Source: Pseudomonas sp. ACM7
GTDB lineage: Bacteria > Pseudomonadota > Gammaproteobacteria > Pseudomonadales > Pseudomonadaceae
Direction of reading: 5' to 3'
Length of the DNA: 64,000 nt
NCBI RefSeq assembly: GCF_004136015.1
Contig: NZ_CP024866.1
Coordinates: 3,992,327-4,056,326 of the forward strand
Both the position numbers and the translations under genes were made by a program. Positions 18,511 through 28,345 of this stretch are shown piece after piece (position 1 is the stretch's first letter; every line of letters starts with the position of its first letter). The notes under the pieces were generated by a model. That model saw only the letters and a list, made by a program, of their open reading frames with translations. It was not told where the DNA came from and ran no database searches.

Positions 18511-19046
18511 TGAGCGAACTCACGGCCAAACGCACCGCCGTGAAGCCGGCGCTGCAATCATTGTTTCTGGTGTTCCGCATCGGCAACGAGCGCTATGCCT
18601 TGCAGGCCATCGAGGTGGCGGAAGTGCTGCCGCGTCTGCCGTTGAAGCCGATTCCCCGCGCACCGGACTGGGTCGCCGGGGTGTTCGCCTATCGCGGCGC
18701 GGTGGTGCCGGTGATCGACCTCAGTGCGCTGACGTTCGGCCAACCGGCCCAGGCCCGCACCAGCACGCGCCTGGTGCTGGTCAATTACCGTCCGGATGAG
18801 TTCGCTGAGGCGCAATTGCTCGGGCTGATTCTGGAACAGGCCACCGATACCTTGCGCTGCAACCCGGCGGATTTTCAGCCCTATGGCCTGGACAATCGTC
18901 AGGCGCCGTACCTCGGGCCGGTGCGTGAAGATGCCCAGGGTTTGCTGCAATGGGTGCGGGTCGCCGACTTGCTCGACGATCAGGTTCGCGCGCTGCTGTT
19001 TCCGTCGACGCCGCTGGACCTGGCGCTGTTTGAGGAGCGGCCATGA
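18510..19046 (+). CDS. wspB: WspB, CheW-like coupling protein
   Basis: A 178-residue single CheW domain (FRIGNERYALQAIEVAEVLP near the N-terminus; GVFAYRGAVVPVIDL in the middle). It links WspA to the WspE kinase. It is one of two CheW proteins in the operon, overlapping wspA by one base and wspC by four. Confidence 0.93.
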   Translation: MSELTAKRTAVKPALQSLFLVFRIGNERYALQAIEVAEVLPRLPLKPIPRAPDWVAGVFAYRGAVVPVIDLSALTFGQPAQARTSTRLVLVNYRPDEFAEAQLLGLILEQATDTLRCNPADFQPYGLDNRQAPYLGPVREDAQGLLQWVRVADLLDDQVRALLFPSTPLDLALFEERP

Positions 19047-20314
19047 GCAGCGATCAGCGGTTTTTCGATTTCCTCAAAGAGCGCATCGGTCTCGACGTGA
19101 CCTCGGTGGGCCCGGCGATCATCGAGCGTGCGGTGCGCCAGCGCAGCACGGCATCCAACGCGCTGACGGCCGATGAGTACTGGCATACCTTGCAGGGTTC
19201 GCAGGACGAGCAGCAGGCGCTGATCGAAGCGGTGATTGTCCCCGAGACCTGGTTTTTCCGTTACCCGGAATCCTTCGCCACGTTGGCGAAACTGGCCACC
19301 AAACGCCTGAGCGACATCAACAACATGCGCGCGCTGCGGATTCTCAGCCTGCCGTGTTCCACCGGTGAAGAACCGTATTCCATCGCCATGGCATTGCTCG
19401 ATGCCGGGTTGCAGCCGCACCAGTTCAAGGTCGAAGGCATGGACGTCAGTCCGTTGTCGGTGGAAAAAGCCCGGCGCGCGCTGTACGGCAAGAATTCGTT
19501 CCGGGGTCAGGACATCGCCTTTCGCGACCGGCATTTCACCGCCGAAGGCGAGGGCTATCGCCTCAGCGGGCGAGTGCTCGAACAAGTGCGTTTGCAGGTC
19601 GGCAATCTGCTGGATCCGATGTTGCTGGCCAACGAGTCACCCTATGACTTTGTGTTTTGCCGCAACCTGCTGATCTATTTCGATCAGCCGACCCAGCAGC
19701 AAGTGTTCGAAGTGCTCAAGCGTTTGACCCATGTCGACGGCGTGCTGTTTATCGGCCCGGCCGAGGGCAGTTTGCTTGGTCGTTTGGGCATGCGTTCGAT
19801 CGGCATCGCGCAGTCCTTTGCGTTCAGTCGTCAGAGCGCACCAGAGCCTGCGCCCATTGCGACGTTCGTTCCGACGCCTCTGCCCGTGCACCAACCGGTG
19901 GGCAGCGTGACACCGCCGCCCGTTCGCAACCGGCCCTTCGCAACGGTGGCACCGCTGCCTGTCGTGACGAAAGTCGCCAACCCGGACACCGCCGCGCTGT
20001 TGGCGAACATCGCCGCGCTGGCCAACGAAGGCAAAAGTGCCGAGGCCCGCGCCGCGTGCGATAGCTATTTGCGCAGTCATGAACCCGTGGCTCAAGTCTT
20101 CTACTGGCTGGGCTTGCTCGGCGATGTCGCCGGCAGAGTCCTTGAGGCTCAGGGTTTTTATCGCAAGGCGTTGTACCTCGACCCGCAACATCCCGACGCG
20201 TTGATGCACCTGGCGGCGTTGCTGCAATCCTTGGGCGACACGGCGGGAGCCAGACGATTGCAGGACCGCGCCGCCCGCAGTGAGCGCGCCGCTGACAGTG
20301 AGCGTAACCGATGA
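19043..20314 (+). CDS. wspC: WspC, CheR-type receptor methyltransferase with TPR tail
   Basis: A 423-residue protein. The CheR catalytic region covers about residues 1-270, with LSLPCSTGEEPYSIAM as the AdoMet loop and FVFCRNLLIYF. A proline-rich linker (about 275-320) and a C-terminal tetratricopeptide-like helical segment (about 330-420) follow. It methylates WspA and so tunes the receptor, opposed by WspF. Four-base ATGA overlaps join it to both neighbours. Confidence 0.93.
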   Translation: MSSDQRFFDFLKERIGLDVTSVGPAIIERAVRQRSTASNALTADEYWHTLQGSQDEQQALIEAVIVPETWFFRYPESFATLAKLATKRLSDINNMRALRILSLPCSTGEEPYSIAMALLDAGLQPHQFKVEGMDVSPLSVEKARRALYGKNSFRGQDIAFRDRHFTAEGEGYRLSGRVLEQVRLQVGNLLDPMLLANESPYDFVFCRNLLIYFDQPTQQQVFEVLKRLTHVDGVLFIGPAEGSLLGRLGMRSIGIAQSFAFSRQSAPEPAPIATFVPTPLPVHQPVGSVTPPPVRNRPFATVAPLPVVTKVANPDTAALLANIAALANEGKSAEARAACDSYLRSHEPVAQVFYWLGLLGDVAGRVLEAQGFYRKALYLDPQHPDALMHLAALLQSLGDTAGARRLQDRAARSERAADSERNR

Positions 20315-20994
20315 ACGCCGTCGACACCTTTAGCCTCACCCATGAAGATGCCCAGGCCATCGACGACTGCTGGAACCGCATCGGTATCCACGGCGACAAG
20401 TCCTGCCCGCTACTGAGCGATCACATTCACTGCCGCAATTGCGCGGTGTATTCGGCCGCTGCAACGCGATTGCTTGACCGCTACGCGTTGCAGCAGGAAG
20501 ACCGCGGGCAAGTCTCCACGACGGTCGAGAGCGAAGTGAAAACCCGCTCGCTGTTGATGTTCCGTCTCGGCGAAGAATGGCTGGGCCTGGCCACTCGCAG
20601 TCTGGTGGAAGTGGCGCCGCTGCAAGCGATTCATTCCTTGCCGCACCAACGCTCCCGGGCGTTGCTCGGCGTGGCGAATGTGCGCGGCGCGTTGGTGGCG
20701 TGCCTGTCGCTGGTGGAATTGCTGGGGCTCGACGGCGCCAGTAGCGTGGCGTCCGGCGCGCGTGTCATGCCGCGAATGCTGATCATCGCCGCCCACGGCG
20801 GACCGGTGGTGGTGTCGGTGGATGAAGTGGACGGGATTCACGCCATCGACGAAAGCATCCTCGAGGCGGCGTCCCGCTCCGGCACGCAGGCCAGCGCCAA
20901 ATACACCCGTGGCGTGTTGCAATTCCAAGGTCGCAGCCTGCGTTGGCTGGATGAAGAACAGCTGCTGTCCGCCGTGACCCGGAGCCTTACATGA
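20311..20994 (+). CDS. wspD: WspD, second CheW-like coupling protein
   Basis: A 227-residue protein with a cysteine-containing N-terminal extension (residues 1-65; CPLLSDHIHCRNC) followed by a CheW domain (MFRLGEEWLGLATRSLVEVAP onwards; GVANVRGALVACLSL). The N-terminal extension with four closely spaced cysteines (about residues 31-48) is the main difference from WspB. It is embedded in the operon with four-base overlaps on both sides. Confidence 0.92.
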   Translation: MNAVDTFSLTHEDAQAIDDCWNRIGIHGDKSCPLLSDHIHCRNCAVYSAAATRLLDRYALQQEDRGQVSTTVESEVKTRSLLMFRLGEEWLGLATRSLVEVAPLQAIHSLPHQRSRALLGVANVRGALVACLSLVELLGLDGASSVASGARVMPRMLIIAAHGGPVVVSVDEVDGIHAIDESILEAASRSGTQASAKYTRGVLQFQGRSLRWLDEEQLLSAVTRSLT

Positions 20995-23279
20995 CCCCCG
21001 AGCAAATGCGCGACGCCTCTTTGCTGGAACTGTTCAGTCTGGAAGCCGAGGCCCAGACGCTGGTGCTGAGCGCAGGTCTTTTGGCGCTGGAGCGCGACCC
21101 GACCCAGGCCGATCACCTTGAATCGTGCATGCGCGCGGCGCACTCGCTCAAGGGCGCGTCGCGGATCGTCGGTGTCGACGCCGGGGTCAGCGTTGCACAT
21201 GTGATGGAAGATTGCCTGGTCAGTGCCCAGGAGGGGCGCCTGTACTTGCGGCCCGAGCACATCGATGCCTTGTTGCAAGGCACCGATTTGCTGATGCGCA
21301 TTGCGACGCCGGACAACAACCCTGAACTGGCGGAAATCGAGGCCTATGTGGTGTTGATGGCGTTGTTGCTTGATCCAATGGCGGCGCCTGCACCGGTCAC
21401 TGCGCCTGTCGCCCCAGTGATGGCGGAACTTCAGCTCCAACCACCGACGCCCAAGGTCGAGGCGCCAATCCCGGTCGCCGAACTGCAACCCGCAGAGCCG
21501 CCGCGCAAGGCCAAGCGCACCACCGAAAACGGCGAGCGGGTACTGCGAGTCACGGCCGAACGCCTGAACAGCCTGCTTGATCTGTCGAGCAAATCCCTGG
21601 TGGAAACCCTGCGGCTCAAACCGCACCTGGCCACCATGCAACGCCTCAAGCGTATGCAGAACAACGGCCTGCGGGCCCTGGAAAACCTCAACGTCCACCT
21701 CAAGGAACATGCCTTGAGTCTGGAAGCACAGGAAGCTCTCGAAGTCGCTCGTCGGCTACTGGCCGAGTCTCAGCAATTGCTGGTGGAAAAGAACGCCGAA
21801 CTGGATGAGTTCGCCTGGCAGGCCAGTCAACGGGCGCAATTGTTGTACGACACCGCGCTGGCCTGCCGCATGCGGCCGTTTGCCGATGTGTTGGCCGGGC
21901 AAGAGCGCATGATCCGCGACCTCGGCCGCAGCCTTGGCAAACAGGTACGACTGGAGATCGAGGGTGAGAAAACCCAGGTCGACCGCGACGTGTTGGAGAA
22001 ACTTGAAGCGCCGCTGACTCACCTGCTGCGCAATGCCGTGGATCACGGCATCGAATCCCCGGAGCAACGGCTATTGGCGGGTAAACCCGCTGAAGGCCTG
22101 ATCCGTTTGCGCGCTTCCCATCAGGCCGGTTTGCTGGTGCTGGAGCTGAGCGATGACGGCAACGGCGTCGATCTGGAAAAGGTCCGCCGCAGGATCATCG
22201 AGCGCCAATTGTCCCCGGCCGAAACCGCCGCGCAATTGAGTGAAGAAGAGCTGCTGACGTTCCTGTTTCTACCGGGTTTCAGCCTGCGCGACACGGTCAC
22301 CGAAGTCTCCGGGCGCGGCGTCGGTCTGGACGCGGTCCAGCACATGGTCCGCCAGGTGCGCGGCGCGGTCGTGCTGGAGCAGGCAGCGGGCGAGGGCAGT
22401 CGTTTCCATCTCGAAGTGCCGCTGACCCTGTCGGTGGTGCGCAGCCTGGTGGTGGAGGTCGGTGACGAGGCGTATGCCTTCCCGCTGGCCCACATCGAAC
22501 GGATGTGCGATCTGGAGCCGGCGGACATTGTCCAGGTCGAAGGCCGTCAGCACTTCTGGCACGAAGGCCGGCATGTCGGGCTGGTCGCGGCCAGTCAGCT
22601 GTTGCAGCGTCCGGCGAGCCAGAACAGTCAGCAAACCCTCAAAGTGGTGGTGATCCGCGAGCGCGAGGCGATTTACGGCGTGGCGGTCGAGCGTTTTATC
22701 GGCGAGCGGACGCTGGTCGTTTTGCCGCTGGACGAGCGTCTGGGCAAGGTGCAGGACATTTCCGCCGGGGCCCTGCTCGACGACGGTTCGGTGGTGTTGA
22801 TCGTCGACGTCGAAGACATGCTGCGTTCGGTGGATAAACTGCTCAATACCGGGCGTCTTGAGCGCATTGCCCGTCAGGGCAGCCAGGTGGTTGAAGCGGC
22901 TCGAAAAAGGATTCTGGTGGTCGACGATTCGCTGACCGTACGTGAGCTGCAACGCAAGTTGTTACTCAATCGCGGCTACGACGTGGCGGTGGCGGTGGAT
23001 GGTATGGACGGCTGGAACGCCTTGCGTTCGGAGGACTTCGATCTGCTGATCACCGACATCGATATGCCACGCATGGATGGTATTGAACTGGTGTCTTTAT
23101 TGCGCCGGGACAATCGCCTGCAATCCCTTCCGGTTATGGTGGTGTCTTACAAGGATCGTGAAGAGGACCGTCGCCGTGGACTGGACGCTGGAGCCGACTA
23201 TTATCTAGCCAAAGCCAGTTTTCATGACGACGCCCTGCTTGACGCGGTGGTTGAGCTCATTGGAGGAGCGCGTGCATGA
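20991..23279 (+). CDS. wspE: WspE, hybrid CheA-type histidine kinase with receiver domain
   Basis: A 762-residue cytoplasmic kinase. Domains in order: an HPt domain with phospho-accepting H51 (AAHSLKGASR), a proline-rich linker, a dimerisation region, the CheA ATPase domain (HLLRNAVDHGIE; DDGNGVDLEKV; GRGVGLDAV), a CheW-like regulatory domain, and a C-terminal receiver (VVDDSLTVRELQ ... LLITDIDMPRMDG) from about residue 635. It phosphorylates WspR and WspF. The kinase and adaptors form one translationally coupled series. Confidence 0.95.
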   Translation: MTPEQMRDASLLELFSLEAEAQTLVLSAGLLALERDPTQADHLESCMRAAHSLKGASRIVGVDAGVSVAHVMEDCLVSAQEGRLYLRPEHIDALLQGTDLLMRIATPDNNPELAEIEAYVVLMALLLDPMAAPAPVTAPVAPVMAELQLQPPTPKVEAPIPVAELQPAEPPRKAKRTTENGERVLRVTAERLNSLLDLSSKSLVETLRLKPHLATMQRLKRMQNNGLRALENLNVHLKEHALSLEAQEALEVARRLLAESQQLLVEKNAELDEFAWQASQRAQLLYDTALACRMRPFADVLAGQERMIRDLGRSLGKQVRLEIEGEKTQVDRDVLEKLEAPLTHLLRNAVDHGIESPEQRLLAGKPAEGLIRLRASHQAGLLVLELSDDGNGVDLEKVRRRIIERQLSPAETAAQLSEEELLTFLFLPGFSLRDTVTEVSGRGVGLDAVQHMVRQVRGAVVLEQAAGEGSRFHLEVPLTLSVVRSLVVEVGDEAYAFPLAHIERMCDLEPADIVQVEGRQHFWHEGRHVGLVAASQLLQRPASQNSQQTLKVVVIREREAIYGVAVERFIGERTLVVLPLDERLGKVQDISAGALLDDGSVVLIVDVEDMLRSVDKLLNTGRLERIARQGSQVVEAARKRILVVDDSLTVRELQRKLLLNRGYDVAVAVDGMDGWNALRSEDFDLLITDIDMPRMDGIELVSLLRRDNRLQSLPVMVVSYKDREEDRRRGLDAGADYYLAKASFHDDALLDAVVELIGGARA

Positions 23280-24286
23280 AAATAGCGATCGTCAACGACA
23301 TGCCCATGGCGGTAGAGGCTCTGCGCCGCGCCCTGGCATTCGATCCGGCACACGAGGTGGTCTGGGTCGCCAGTAATGGGGCCGAGGCGGTGCAGCGTTG
23401 CGCTGAAAATACGCCGGATCTGATCCTGATGGACCTGATCATGCCGGTGATGGATGGCGTGGAGGCGACCCGGCGGATCATGGCTGATACGCCGTGCGCG
23501 ATTGTCATCGTGACGGTCGACCGCGAGCAGAACGTGCATCGGGTGTTTGAGGCCATGGGCCACGGAGCGCTGGATGTGGTCGATACGCCGGCCATCGGTG
23601 CCGGCAATGCCCAAGAGGCAGCGGCCCCGTTACTGCGCAAGATCATTAACATCGGTTGGCTGATCGGTGACCGGGGCAATCGGGAGCGATCGGCTCCGAG
23701 CCCGCTGCGCAGTTCGGCTTCGCGCCAGCGCCTGATCGCCATTGGCTCATCCGCCGGTGGGCCGGCCGCGCTGGAAGTATTGCTCAAGGGGTTGCCGCTA
23801 GATTTTTCGGCCGCCATCGTACTGGTGCAGCATGTTGACCAGGTGTTCGCCGCCGGCATGGCCGAATGGCTTAGCAGCGCCAGCGGCCTGAACGTGCGCC
23901 TGGCCCAGGAAGGTGAGCCTCCGCAGGCCGGCACGGTGCTGCTGGCGGGTACCAATCACCATATTCGCTTGTTGAAAAACGGTACGTTGGCCTACACCGC
24001 CGAACCGGTTAACGAGATCTACCGGCCCTCGATCGATGTGTTCTTCGAGAGCGTGGCCAATTACTGGAACGGCGATGCCGTGGGTGTTTTGCTCACTGGT
24101 ATGGGACGCGATGGCGCGCAGGGGCTTAAACTCATGCGCCAGCAGGGCTACCTGACCATCGCTCAGGATCAGAACAGCAGTGCAGTGTACGGAATGCCGA
24201 AGGCGGCAGCGGCCATCGACGCCGCTGTGGAGATTCGCCCACTGGAAAAGATAGCGCCACGATTGCTGAAGATTTTCCCCAAATGA
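23276..24286 (+). CDS. wspF: WspF, CheB-type methylesterase
   Basis: A 336-residue protein with an N-terminal receiver domain (D53 in LILMDLIMPVMDG) and a C-terminal methylesterase domain. The catalytic triad segments are visible as GSSAGGP (Ser), LVQHVD (His) and LTGMGRDGAQG (Asp). It demethylates WspA and dampens the pathway; loss of WspF in related strains gives wrinkly, c-di-GMP-rich colonies. The frame is intact here. Confidence 0.95.
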   Translation: MKIAIVNDMPMAVEALRRALAFDPAHEVVWVASNGAEAVQRCAENTPDLILMDLIMPVMDGVEATRRIMADTPCAIVIVTVDREQNVHRVFEAMGHGALDVVDTPAIGAGNAQEAAAPLLRKIINIGWLIGDRGNRERSAPSPLRSSASRQRLIAIGSSAGGPAALEVLLKGLPLDFSAAIVLVQHVDQVFAAGMAEWLSSASGLNVRLAQEGEPPQAGTVLLAGTNHHIRLLKNGTLAYTAEPVNEIYRPSIDVFFESVANYWNGDAVGVLLTGMGRDGAQGLKLMRQQGYLTIAQDQNSSAVYGMPKAAAAIDAAVEIRPLEKIAPRLLKIFPK

Positions 24287-24333
24287 AGACTTTTCACAGC
24301 AATCTGGCCCAAGTAGTACTCAGGTGACTGCCC

Positions 24334-25335
24334 ATGAATGATTTACAGCTCGACGACTTCAAAACCGACGAAAACGCCGCCATGGTGTTGTTGGTAGACG
24401 ATCAGGCAATGATCGGCGAGGCGGTGCGCCGCGGGTTGTCGGACGAAGAAAATATCGACTTCCACTTCTGCGCCGACCCGCACCAGGCCATCGCCCAGGC
24501 GATCCGCATCAAACCGACGGTGATCCTCCAGGATCTGGTGATGCCCGGTCTTGACGGCTTGAGCCTGGTGCGCGAGTACCGCAACCATCCGGCGACCAAG
24601 GACATCCCGATCATTGTCCTGTCGACCAAGGAAGACCCGCTGATCAAGAGCGCGGCGTTTGCGGCCGGGGCCAATGATTACCTGGTCAAGTTGCCGGACA
24701 ACATCGAACTGGTGGCGCGCATCCGCTATCACTCGCGCTCCTACATGACGTTGCTGCAGCGTGACGCAGCGTATCGCGCGTTGCGGGTCAGCCAGCAGCA
24801 GTTGCTCGACACCAACCTGGTGCTGCAACGCTTGATGAACTCCGACGGCCTGACCGGGCTGTCGAACCGCCGGCATTTCGACGAATACCTGGAGCTTGAG
24901 TGGCGCCGTTCGCTGCGTGACCAGAGTCAACTGTCGCTGCTGATGATCGATGTCGACTACTTCAAGTCCTACAACGACAGCTTCGGCCACCTTGAAGGCG
25001 ATGAAGCCCTGCGCAAAGTGTCCACGGCGATTCGTGATGCCAGCTCCCGTCCTTCGGACCTGCCGGCCCGTTACGGCGGCGAAGAATTCGCCTTGGTGCT
25101 GCCCAATACTTCGCCGGGCGGCGCGCGACTGGTCGCGGAAAAACTGCGCCAGACCGTGGCTTCGCTAAAGATTCCGCATATTTTCCCGGTCGAAGGTTCG
25201 AGCCTGACCATCAGCATCGGCCTGTCGACCATGACCCCGCAACCGGGCGGCGATTGCCGTCAATTGATCTCGGCGGCGGACAAGGGGCTGTATCTGGCGA
25301 AGAACAATGGGCGTAATCAGGTGGGGATTGAGTAA
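24334..25335 (+). CDS. wspR: WspR, response regulator diguanylate cyclase
   Basis: A 333-residue output protein. The receiver domain has phospho-acceptor D67 ([13 protein letters not shown]), followed by a helical linker and a GGDEF domain with active site GGEEF (residues 248-252). The allosteric inhibition site RPSD (239-242), five residues upstream of it, is intact. It makes cyclic di-GMP when phosphorylated by WspE. It is the only wsp gene with a gap (47 bases) before it. Confidence 0.96.
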   Translation: MNDLQLDDFKTDENAAMVLLVDDQAMIGEAVRRGLSDEENIDFHFCADPHQAIAQAIRIKPTVILQDLVMPGLDGLSLVREYRNHPATKDIPIIVLSTKEDPLIKSAAFAAGANDYLVKLPDNIELVARIRYHSRSYMTLLQRDAAYRALRVSQQQLLDTNLVLQRLMNSDGLTGLSNRRHFDEYLELEWRRSLRDQSQLSLLMIDVDYFKSYNDSFGHLEGDEALRKVSTAIRDASSRPSDLPARYGGEEFALVLPNTSPGGARLVAEKLRQTVASLKIPHIFPVEGSSLTISIGLSTMTPQPGGDCRQLISAADKGLYLAKNNGRNQVGIE

Positions 25336-25355
25336 CCCGTTGAAACACAATGCCC

Positions 25356-25440
25356 TGTAGGAGCTGCCGAAGGCTGCGATCTTTTGATGTTGCTTTAAAA
25401 GCGAAGATCAAAAGATCGCAGCCTTCGGCAGCTCCTACAG
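25356..25440. repeat. REP inverted pair (GTAGGAGCTG family)
   Basis: Almost perfectly complementary facing REP copies lie 20 bases after the wspR stop and may protect or end that transcript. Confidence 0.88.
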
Positions 25441-25573
25441 TTCGGAGCGCAACCTCTACATGGTGTTCAGCCAAAAACCATTCGCCCCTAAAGCCGCCAG
25501 GCGGGCTGCCGTGACAGCCTGATTACGTTATACTCGCCGGCTTTCAAAAGTTCGCCAACGAGTGCTGCCCGCC

Positions 25574-26669
25574 ATGGAAATCAACCCGATCCTTAACAGT
25601 ATCAAGGACCTGTCCGAGCGCTCCGAAACTATTCGGGGGTATCTTTGACTACGATCAAAAGCATGAGCGTCTGACTGAAGTCAATCGCGAGCTTGAAGAT
25701 CCGTCTGTCTGGAACAACCCGACGTACGCTCAGGAGCTGGGCCGCGAGCGGTCCCTGCTGGCTCAGATCGTCGAAACCCTCGACGAAATGCACACAGGCC
25801 TGGCCGACGCCAAAGACCTGCTGCTGATGTCCGCCGAAGAAGAAGACCAGGCTGCCGTCGATGACGTCGCTGCCGAAGTCGAGCGTCTGCGCGAATCCCT
25901 GGAAAAACTCGAATTCCGTCGCATGTTCAGCGGTGAGATGGACGCCAACAACGCTTACCTGGACATCCAGGCCGGCTCCGGCGGTACCGAGGCCCAGGAC
26001 TGGGCCAACATCCTGCTGCGCATGTACCTGCGCTGGGCCGACAAACGCGGTTTCGACGCGACCATCATGGAACTGTCGGCCGGTGAAGTCGCCGGGATCA
26101 AGGGCGCCACAATCCACATCAAGGGCGAATACGCCTTTGGCTGGTTGCGTACCGAAATCGGCGTGCACCGTCTGGTGCGCAAGAGCCCGTACGACTCCGG
26201 TAACCGCCGCCACACCTCGTTCTCGGCCGTGTTCGTGTCGCCGGAAATCGATGACAACATCGAAATCGACATCAACCCGTCGGACCTGCGCATCGACACC
26301 TACCGCTCCTCCGGTGCCGGTGGTCAGCACGTAAACACCACCGACTCGGCCGTCCGTATTACGCACGTACCGACCAACACCGTGGTCAGCTGCCAGAACG
26401 AACGCTCCCAGCACGCCAACAAAGACACCGCGATGAAAATGTTGCGGGCGCGCTTGTACGAGCAGGAAGTGCAGAAACGCAACGCCGCCTCCCAGGCACT
26501 GGAAGACACCAAGTCGGACATCGGCTGGGGTCACCAGATTCGCTCTTACGTGCTCGATGCGTCGCGAATCAAGGATTTGCGCACTAACATCGAACGCAGT
26601 GACTGCGACAAGGTGCTCGACGGCGACATCGACGAATACCTGGTGGCCAGCCTGAAACAAGGCCTGTAA
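25574..26669 (+). CDS. prfB: Peptide chain release factor 2, with programmed +1 frameshift
   Basis: RF2 recognises UGA and UAA stop codons. The first 24 codons (from ATG 25574) end in CGG GGG TAT CTT, then an in-frame TGA at 25646-25648. Skipping one base continues in GAC for 340 codons, giving 364 residues in total, the usual RF2 length. The GGQ motif ([16 protein letters not shown]) needed for peptide release is present. The codon-recognition tripeptide reads SPY rather than the SPF of E. coli. prfB and lysS are adjacent, separated by 71 bases, as in many gammaproteobacteria. Confidence 0.97.
25634..25649 (+). promoter_or_regulatory. RF2 autoregulatory frameshift site
   Basis: CGGGGG acts as an internal Shine-Dalgarno three bases before CTT TGA C, the conserved slippery codon, stop codon and 3' C. 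Low RF2 delays termination at the UGA and raises +1 slippage, so RF2 controls its own synthesis. Confidence 0.95.
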
Positions 26670-26740
26670 ACCACCAGTCAAGACCTCAAGTCCCCTGCCA
26701 CCGGTGGGGGCAACGAACCTGTGATGGAATTTTTAAAGAC

Positions 26741-28243
26741 ATGAGCGACCTAGAACTCGACCCGCAAGCCCTGCAACAGGAAGAAAACTCCCTGATCGCC
26801 CTGCGCAAGGAAAAGCTGGCTGCCGAGCGCGCCAAGGGCAATGCCTTCCCGAACGACTTCCGCCGCGACAACTACTGCGAAGACTTGCAGAAGCAGTACG
26901 CGGACAAGACCAAGGAAGAGCTGGCAGAGGCTGCGATCCCGGTCAAGGTTGCCGGTCGCATCATGCTCAACCGTGGCTCGTTCATGGTGATCCAGGACAT
27001 GACCGGTCGCATTCAGGTCTACGTCAACCGTAAAACCCTGTCCGAAGAAACCCTGGCCTCGGTGAAAACCTGGGACATGGGCGACATCATTGCTGCCGAA
27101 GGCACCCTGGCGCGTTCCGGCAAGGGCGACCTGTACGTTGAAATGACCACCGTGCGCCTGCTGACCAAGTCGCTGCGCCCGCTGCCGGACAAACACCACG
27201 GCCTGACCGACACCGAACAGCGCTATCGTCAGCGTTACGTTGACCTGATCGTCAACGAAGAAGTGCGCCAGACCTTCCGCGTGCGTTCGCAAGTGATTGC
27301 GCACATCCGCAGCTTCCTGATGCAGCGTGACTTCCTGGAAGTGGAAACGCCGATGCTGCAAACCATTCCGGGTGGCGCGGCAGCCAAGCCGTTCGAGACT
27401 CACCACAACGCGCTGGACATGGAAATGTTCCTGCGTATCGCGCCGGAGCTGTACCTCAAGCGTCTGGTAGTCGGTGGTTTTGAAAAAGTGTTCGAGATCA
27501 ACCGCAACTTCCGTAACGAAGGCGTTTCGACCCGTCACAACCCTGAATTCACCATGTTGGAGTTCTACCAGGCTTACGCCGACTACGAAGACAACATGGA
27601 CCTGACCGAAGAACTGTTCCGCGAACTGGCACAGCTGGTTCTGGGCAGCACCGACGTACCTTACGGCGACAAAGTGTTCCACTTCGGCGAACCGTTCGTG
27701 CGTCTTTCGGTGTTCGACTCGATCCTCAAGTACAACCCTGAGCTGACCGCTGACGACCTGACCGACATCGACAAGGCCCGTGCTATCGCCAAGAAGGCCG
27801 GTGCCAAAGTGCTGGGCTTCGAAGGTCTGGGCAAATTGCAGGTGATGATTTTCGAAGAGCTGGTCGAGCATAAGCTGGAGCAGCCGCACTTCATCACTCA
27901 GTACCCGTTCGAAGTGTCGCCGCTGGCCCGTCGTAACGACGAGAACCCGAATGTCACCGACCGTTTTGAGCTGTTCATCGGTGGCCGCGAAATCGCCAAC
28001 GCCTACTCCGAGTTGAACGACGCGGAAGACCAGGCCGAGCGCTTCATGGCTCAGGTGGCCGACAAGGACGCCGGCGACGATGAAGCCATGCATTACGACG
28101 CCGACTTCGTTCGCGCGCTGGAGTACGGGATGCCGCCAACGGCCGGTGAAGGTATCGGCATCGACCGTCTGGTGATGCTGCTGACCAACTCCCCGTCGAT
28201 CCGCGACGTGATCCTGTTCCCGCACATGCGGCCACAAGCGTAA
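26741..28243 (+). CDS. lysS: Lysine--tRNA ligase (class II)
   Basis: A 500-residue class IIb synthetase. It has an N-terminal OB-fold anticodon domain (about residues 65-145) and a catalytic domain with motif 2 ([20 protein letters not shown]) and motif 3 ([13 protein letters not shown]). It starts at ATG 26741. It is followed by a strong terminator, and probably shares a transcript with prfB. Confidence 0.97.
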   Translation: MSDLELDPQALQQEENSLIALRKEKLAAERAKGNAFPNDFRRDNYCEDLQKQYADKTKEELAEAAIPVKVAGRIMLNRGSFMVIQDMTGRIQVYVNRKTLSEETLASVKTWDMGDIIAAEGTLARSGKGDLYVEMTTVRLLTKSLRPLPDKHHGLTDTEQRYRQRYVDLIVNEEVRQTFRVRSQVIAHIRSFLMQRDFLEVETPMLQTIPGGAAAKPFETHHNALDMEMFLRIAPELYLKRLVVGGFEKVFEINRNFRNEGVSTRHNPEFTMLEFYQAYADYEDNMDLTEELFRELAQLVLGSTDVPYGDKVFHFGEPFVRLSVFDSILKYNPELTADDLTDIDKARAIAKKAGAKVLGFEGLGKLQVMIFEELVEHKLEQPHFITQYPFEVSPLARRNDENPNVTDRFELFIGGREIANAYSELNDAEDQAERFMAQVADKDAGDDEAMHYDADFVRALEYGMPPTAGEGIGIDRLVMLLTNSPSIRDVILFPHMRPQA

Positions 28244-28253
28244 GTGTTTCAAT

Positions 28254-28285
28254 AAAAAAGCCGCCTAAAACAGGCGGCTTTTTAT
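28254..28285 (+). terminator. Intrinsic terminator of lysS
   Basis: The stem AGCCGCCT / AGGCGGCT with a four-base loop is followed by TTTTTATT on the plus strand, starting 11 bases after the lysS stop. Confidence 0.9.
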
Positions 28286-28345
28286 TGCCTGTCTGGTACA
28301 AACGTATCAATTGGTTACTTTTGAAGTAAGAGAGGAATACCTGTC

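Noticed and set aside
25574..25648. prfB read as a pseudogene because of the early in-frame TGA
   Set aside because: The CTT TGA C site with an upstream Shine-Dalgarno is the conserved RF2 programmed frameshift.
26750..28252. 500-codon minus-strand frame opposite lysS
   Set aside because: Entirely inside lysS, without family features or a ribosome site.
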